Assembly: GCA_023433825.1 (NCBI GenBank)
Contig: JAEYTU010000195.1
Span: 1-8,090, forward strand
DNA length: 8,090 bases
Direction: 5' to 3'
From: Planctomycetota bacterium
Lineage (GTDB): Bacteria; Planctomycetota; UBA1135; UBA2386
Positions within the stretch are counted from its first letter, which is position 1. The number at the start of each line of letters is the position of its first letter. Under the pieces are notes generated by a model. That model ran no database searches. It saw only the letters and a list, made by a program, of their open reading frames with translations, and was not told the DNA's origin. Shown in pieces: positions 6,470 through 8,090 of this stretch. The position numbers were made by a program, and so were the translations under genes.

Positions 6470-7918
6470 ATGACTCGGCTCCCCTTTCTACTCCTCGGCG
6501 CATCCGCGCTGCTGGCCTCGATTCCGGTCCAAGCACAACTCGACGACGCGATGTGGTTCGCGTCGCGCCAAGGACGCCAGCTGACGAAGGTCAGCGCGTC
6601 CGGTGAAGTCCTGCAGACCGTCGACATGACGGCGAACGGCTTCGATCAGTCGCGCCTGTGCCGGTCCCCCACCGGCGATCTGTGGATCGTCAACTTCATC
6701 ACCTCGACGCTGACGATCGTCGATCGCAACGGCGGCAACGTTCAGAACATCAGCACGGCCTCGATCGGCGCGCCGACGGACATCGGGTTCGACCGCAACG
6801 GCATCGCCTGGGTCTCGTTCAACGGGGCGGCGCAGGTCGGTCGCTTCGCGCCGAACGGCGTCTACCTGAACTCGGTCACGGTTCCCGCGAATCCGCAGGG
6901 CATCTCGATCGACATCAACGGGAACATCTGGGTCGCGCATCGCGGCACGGCTCCGACGCAGATCTCGAAGATCGACCCGACCACGTTGACGGCCGTGCAG
7001 TTCCGACTGCCGACGGGCAGTCGGACGCTGGGCGGCGTGATCCTCGCCGACTCGCCGGGTCCGATCGGCAACAGCCGGATCTGGGTGTCCGGTGACAGCG
7101 CCAACGAACTGCACCAGTTCGACGACCAGGGCACGCACCTGAATCAGTTCGCGATCGGCGCGGCGCCGAACGCCGGCGTCAACTCACTGACGCTCGACCG
7201 CGACGGCAACATCTGGGCGGTTCACTTCCGCTCGGCGACGAGCCAGGGCGACGTCTACCGGCTCGACCGCAACACCGGCGCGGTGCTGACGACGATCAAC
7301 GACTCGCCGGAACCGATCAACGTCTGCACCGACTCGTTCGGTCGCGTTTGGTACATCAACCGGATCACGTTCAGCGGACCGACGCCGAGCGAAGTGCGTC
7401 GCGCCGATCTGTCGCCGGGTGGTCAGTTCGAAGTCACCGCGCCGATCGGCAACGGTGGCTACACCTCGACCGACCCGAATGGCTTCCACCGCGCATTCGT
7501 CGTCGCACCGCTCGCGGACTTCGATGGTGATGGGCTCGCGAACTACGGTGAGATCGCCTCGGGCAGTTCACCGTACGACGCGCAGTCCAATGCGATCGTC
7601 AACCTGACGACGACGGGCCGCACCGTGATCGGCCAGACGCCGGTCATCCGCGCGACCGGCGAAACCGGGCTGTCGTTCACGCTCGCGTTCGCGTTCGGCC
7701 CGCGGGTGGCACTGCCGATTCCGGGAATCATCGGCGACCTGCGACTGGACCCGACCGGGCTGCTGCCGGTCACGCTGACCGCAGCGCTCCCGTACAGCGT
7801 CAACCTGCCGCTGCCGAACAACCCGACGCTGATCGGTGCCGTGCTGCGCGTGCAGGGTCTCGGCGTCGGCGCCTCCGGCGTCCGCCTGAGCAACGACGCA
7901 GCCATCGTCGTCCAGTGA
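6470..7918 (+). CDS. Secreted seven-repeat beta-propeller protein with EF-hand-like loop and C-terminal beta domain
   Basis: The 482-residue product begins with a clean signal peptide (MTRLPFLLLGASALLASIPV, then QA) and a likely cut after Ala22. Start ATG 6470 is supported by ggag at 6456-6459, ten bases upstream. Residues 25-345 carry seven Trp-centred repeats (Trp29, 72, 114, 154, 205, 249, 294), several reading NGNIWVAH, DGNIWAVH or FGRVWYIN. That is typical of NHL/Vgb (streptogramin lyase-like) propellers and suggests a seven-bladed ring. Residues 350-361, DFDGDGLANYGE, match the 12-residue EF-hand/thrombospondin-3-type calcium loop, with acidic residues or Asn at positions 1, 3, 5, 9 and 12. 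Residues about 376-482 form a beta-rich C-terminal domain with VNLPLPNNPTLIGAVLRVQG and the ending SNDAAIVVQ. It resembles a C-terminal module I associate with secreted planctomycete proteins. No catalytic residues are evident; it is probably an extracellular binding or structural protein. It lies 169 bases after icmF and is probably transcribed separately. Fold confidence is high; function is unknown. Confidence 0.88.
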   Translation: MTRLPFLLLGASALLASIPVQAQLDDAMWFASRQGRQLTKVSASGEVLQTVDMTANGFDQSRLCRSPTGDLWIVNFITSTLTIVDRNGGNVQNISTASIGAPTDIGFDRNGIAWVSFNGAAQVGRFAPNGVYLNSVTVPANPQGISIDINGNIWVAHRGTAPTQISKIDPTTLTAVQFRLPTGSRTLGGVILADSPGPIGNSRIWVSGDSANELHQFDDQGTHLNQFAIGAAPNAGVNSLTLDRDGNIWAVHFRSATSQGDVYRLDRNTGAVLTTINDSPEPINVCTDSFGRVWYINRITFSGPTPSEVRRADLSPGGQFEVTAPIGNGGYTSTDPNGFHRAFVVAPLADFDGDGLANYGEIASGSSPYDAQSNAIVNLTTTGRTVIGQTPVIRATGETGLSFTLAFAFGPRVALPIPGIIGDLRLDPTGLLPVTLTAALPYSVNLPLPNNPTLIGAVLRVQGLGVGASGVRLSNDAAIVVQ

Positions 7919-7932
7919 ATCGGTGAACGTCG

Positions 7933-7987
7933 GGCGGTGAGCTGGGGGCGGTGCGCGCTCGACGCGCACCGATTCCGCCTCACCTCC
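7933..7987 (+). terminator. Long imperfect hairpin between convergent genes
   Basis: The core is a perfect 9-base stem, cggtgcgcg (7949-7957) and cgcgcaccg (7963-7971), closing the loop ctcga. Outside it, ggtgag (7936-7941) pairs with ctcacc (7979-7984). The equal seven-base segments in between can add five more pairs in a plus-strand RNA, three of them G-U wobbles. Two further G-C pairs extend it to 7933 and 7987. It begins 15 bases after the propeller gene's stop and its right arm covers the stop codon of the minus-strand gene. There is no T run. It is a good candidate for transcript ending or RNA 3'-end stabilisation. The wobble pairs favour the plus-strand transcript, while the core stem works for both strands. 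Confidence 0.55.
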
Positions 7988-8090
7988 GTTCGAATCGGTA
8001 CGCAATCGCGAACGACTCGATCGTCGGGGCGATCGGTGGCGTCGCCTCGACGTTGTTCGTCATCACGAACCGCCAGTTGAAGTACCGGAC
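7980..8090 (-). CDS. C-terminal fragment of a hypothetical protein (5' part beyond window)
   Basis: Reading the minus strand from the right edge gives 36 codons in frame and then TGA (bases 7982-7980). The peptide starts VRYFNWRFVMTNNVEATPP, continues IAPTIESFAIAYRFERR and stops. It alternates aromatic and polar residues in a beta-strand manner and does not have the Arg-rich look of shadow frames in this DNA. The arrangement RYFNWRF, then a Pro-rich turn, then IESFAIAYRF resembles the closing strands of extracellular beta-sandwich domains, in which a comparison of measured values ends in a terminal Tyr-Arg strand. The family cannot be named from so little. It converges on the propeller gene with 61 bases between the two stop codons. 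It is likely a real gene end; its product is unknown. Confidence 0.65.
   Translation of the reverse strand, partial: VRYFNWRFVMTNNVEATPPIAPTIESFAIAYRFERR

Noticed and set aside
6231..6473. An 80-codon plus-strand frame bridging the icmF 3' end and the next gene's start.
   Set aside because: Half of it lies inside icmF in another register and there is no ribosome site. The Cys-containing stretch HLCGCG is not enough to call a gene.

Overview
The window is a GC-rich stretch of bacterial chromosome. It holds four complete protein genes and two gene fragments cut by the window edges. I see no rRNA, tRNA, CRISPR array, insertion sequence or phage gene. The likely host is a member of the Planctomycetota. 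This is inferred from the secreted propeller protein at 6470-7918, whose calcium-loop motif and C-terminal beta domain resemble secreted planctomycete proteins as I remember them. No marker gene is present to confirm it.

Left part (1-1277, plus strand): the C-terminal 229 residues of an amidohydrolase-like protein are followed, after a 177-base gap, by a small NTF2/SnoaL-like protein. The visible amidohydrolase half appears to lack metal-ligand positions expected in its family, so it may be a non-catalytic relative. The gap contains a tandem 18-base repeat.

Middle (1318-6300): two divergently arranged genes share a 126-base intergenic region. The minus-strand gene encodes an exported or lipid-anchored protein with an ASH/HYDIN-like beta-sandwich and a proline-rich linker. 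The plus-strand gene is the best-identified one in the window: icmF, a coenzyme B12-dependent isobutyryl-CoA mutase. It fuses the cobalamin domain, a MeaB/MeaI-type GTPase chaperone and the catalytic barrel in one 1153-residue chain. Phe601 and Gln802 sit where methylmalonyl-CoA mutase has Tyr and Arg, which points to isobutyryl-CoA/butyryl-CoA chemistry rather than methylmalonyl-CoA.

Right part (6301-8090): a secreted beta-propeller protein with seven Trp-centred repeats, an EF-hand-like calcium loop and a C-terminal beta domain converges on the 3' end of a minus-strand gene. Only the last 36 codons of that gene are visible. A long imperfect hairpin lies between the two and overlaps the minus-strand stop codon.

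The genes do not form an obvious single pathway. IcmF is a central-metabolism enzyme (branched and straight C4 acyl-CoA interconversion). Its neighbours are exported proteins and a small fold of unknown role. I found no convincing new multi-gene system. The points most worth checking are the apparently degenerate amidohydrolase, the composition of the propeller protein and the hairpin at the right-hand convergence.
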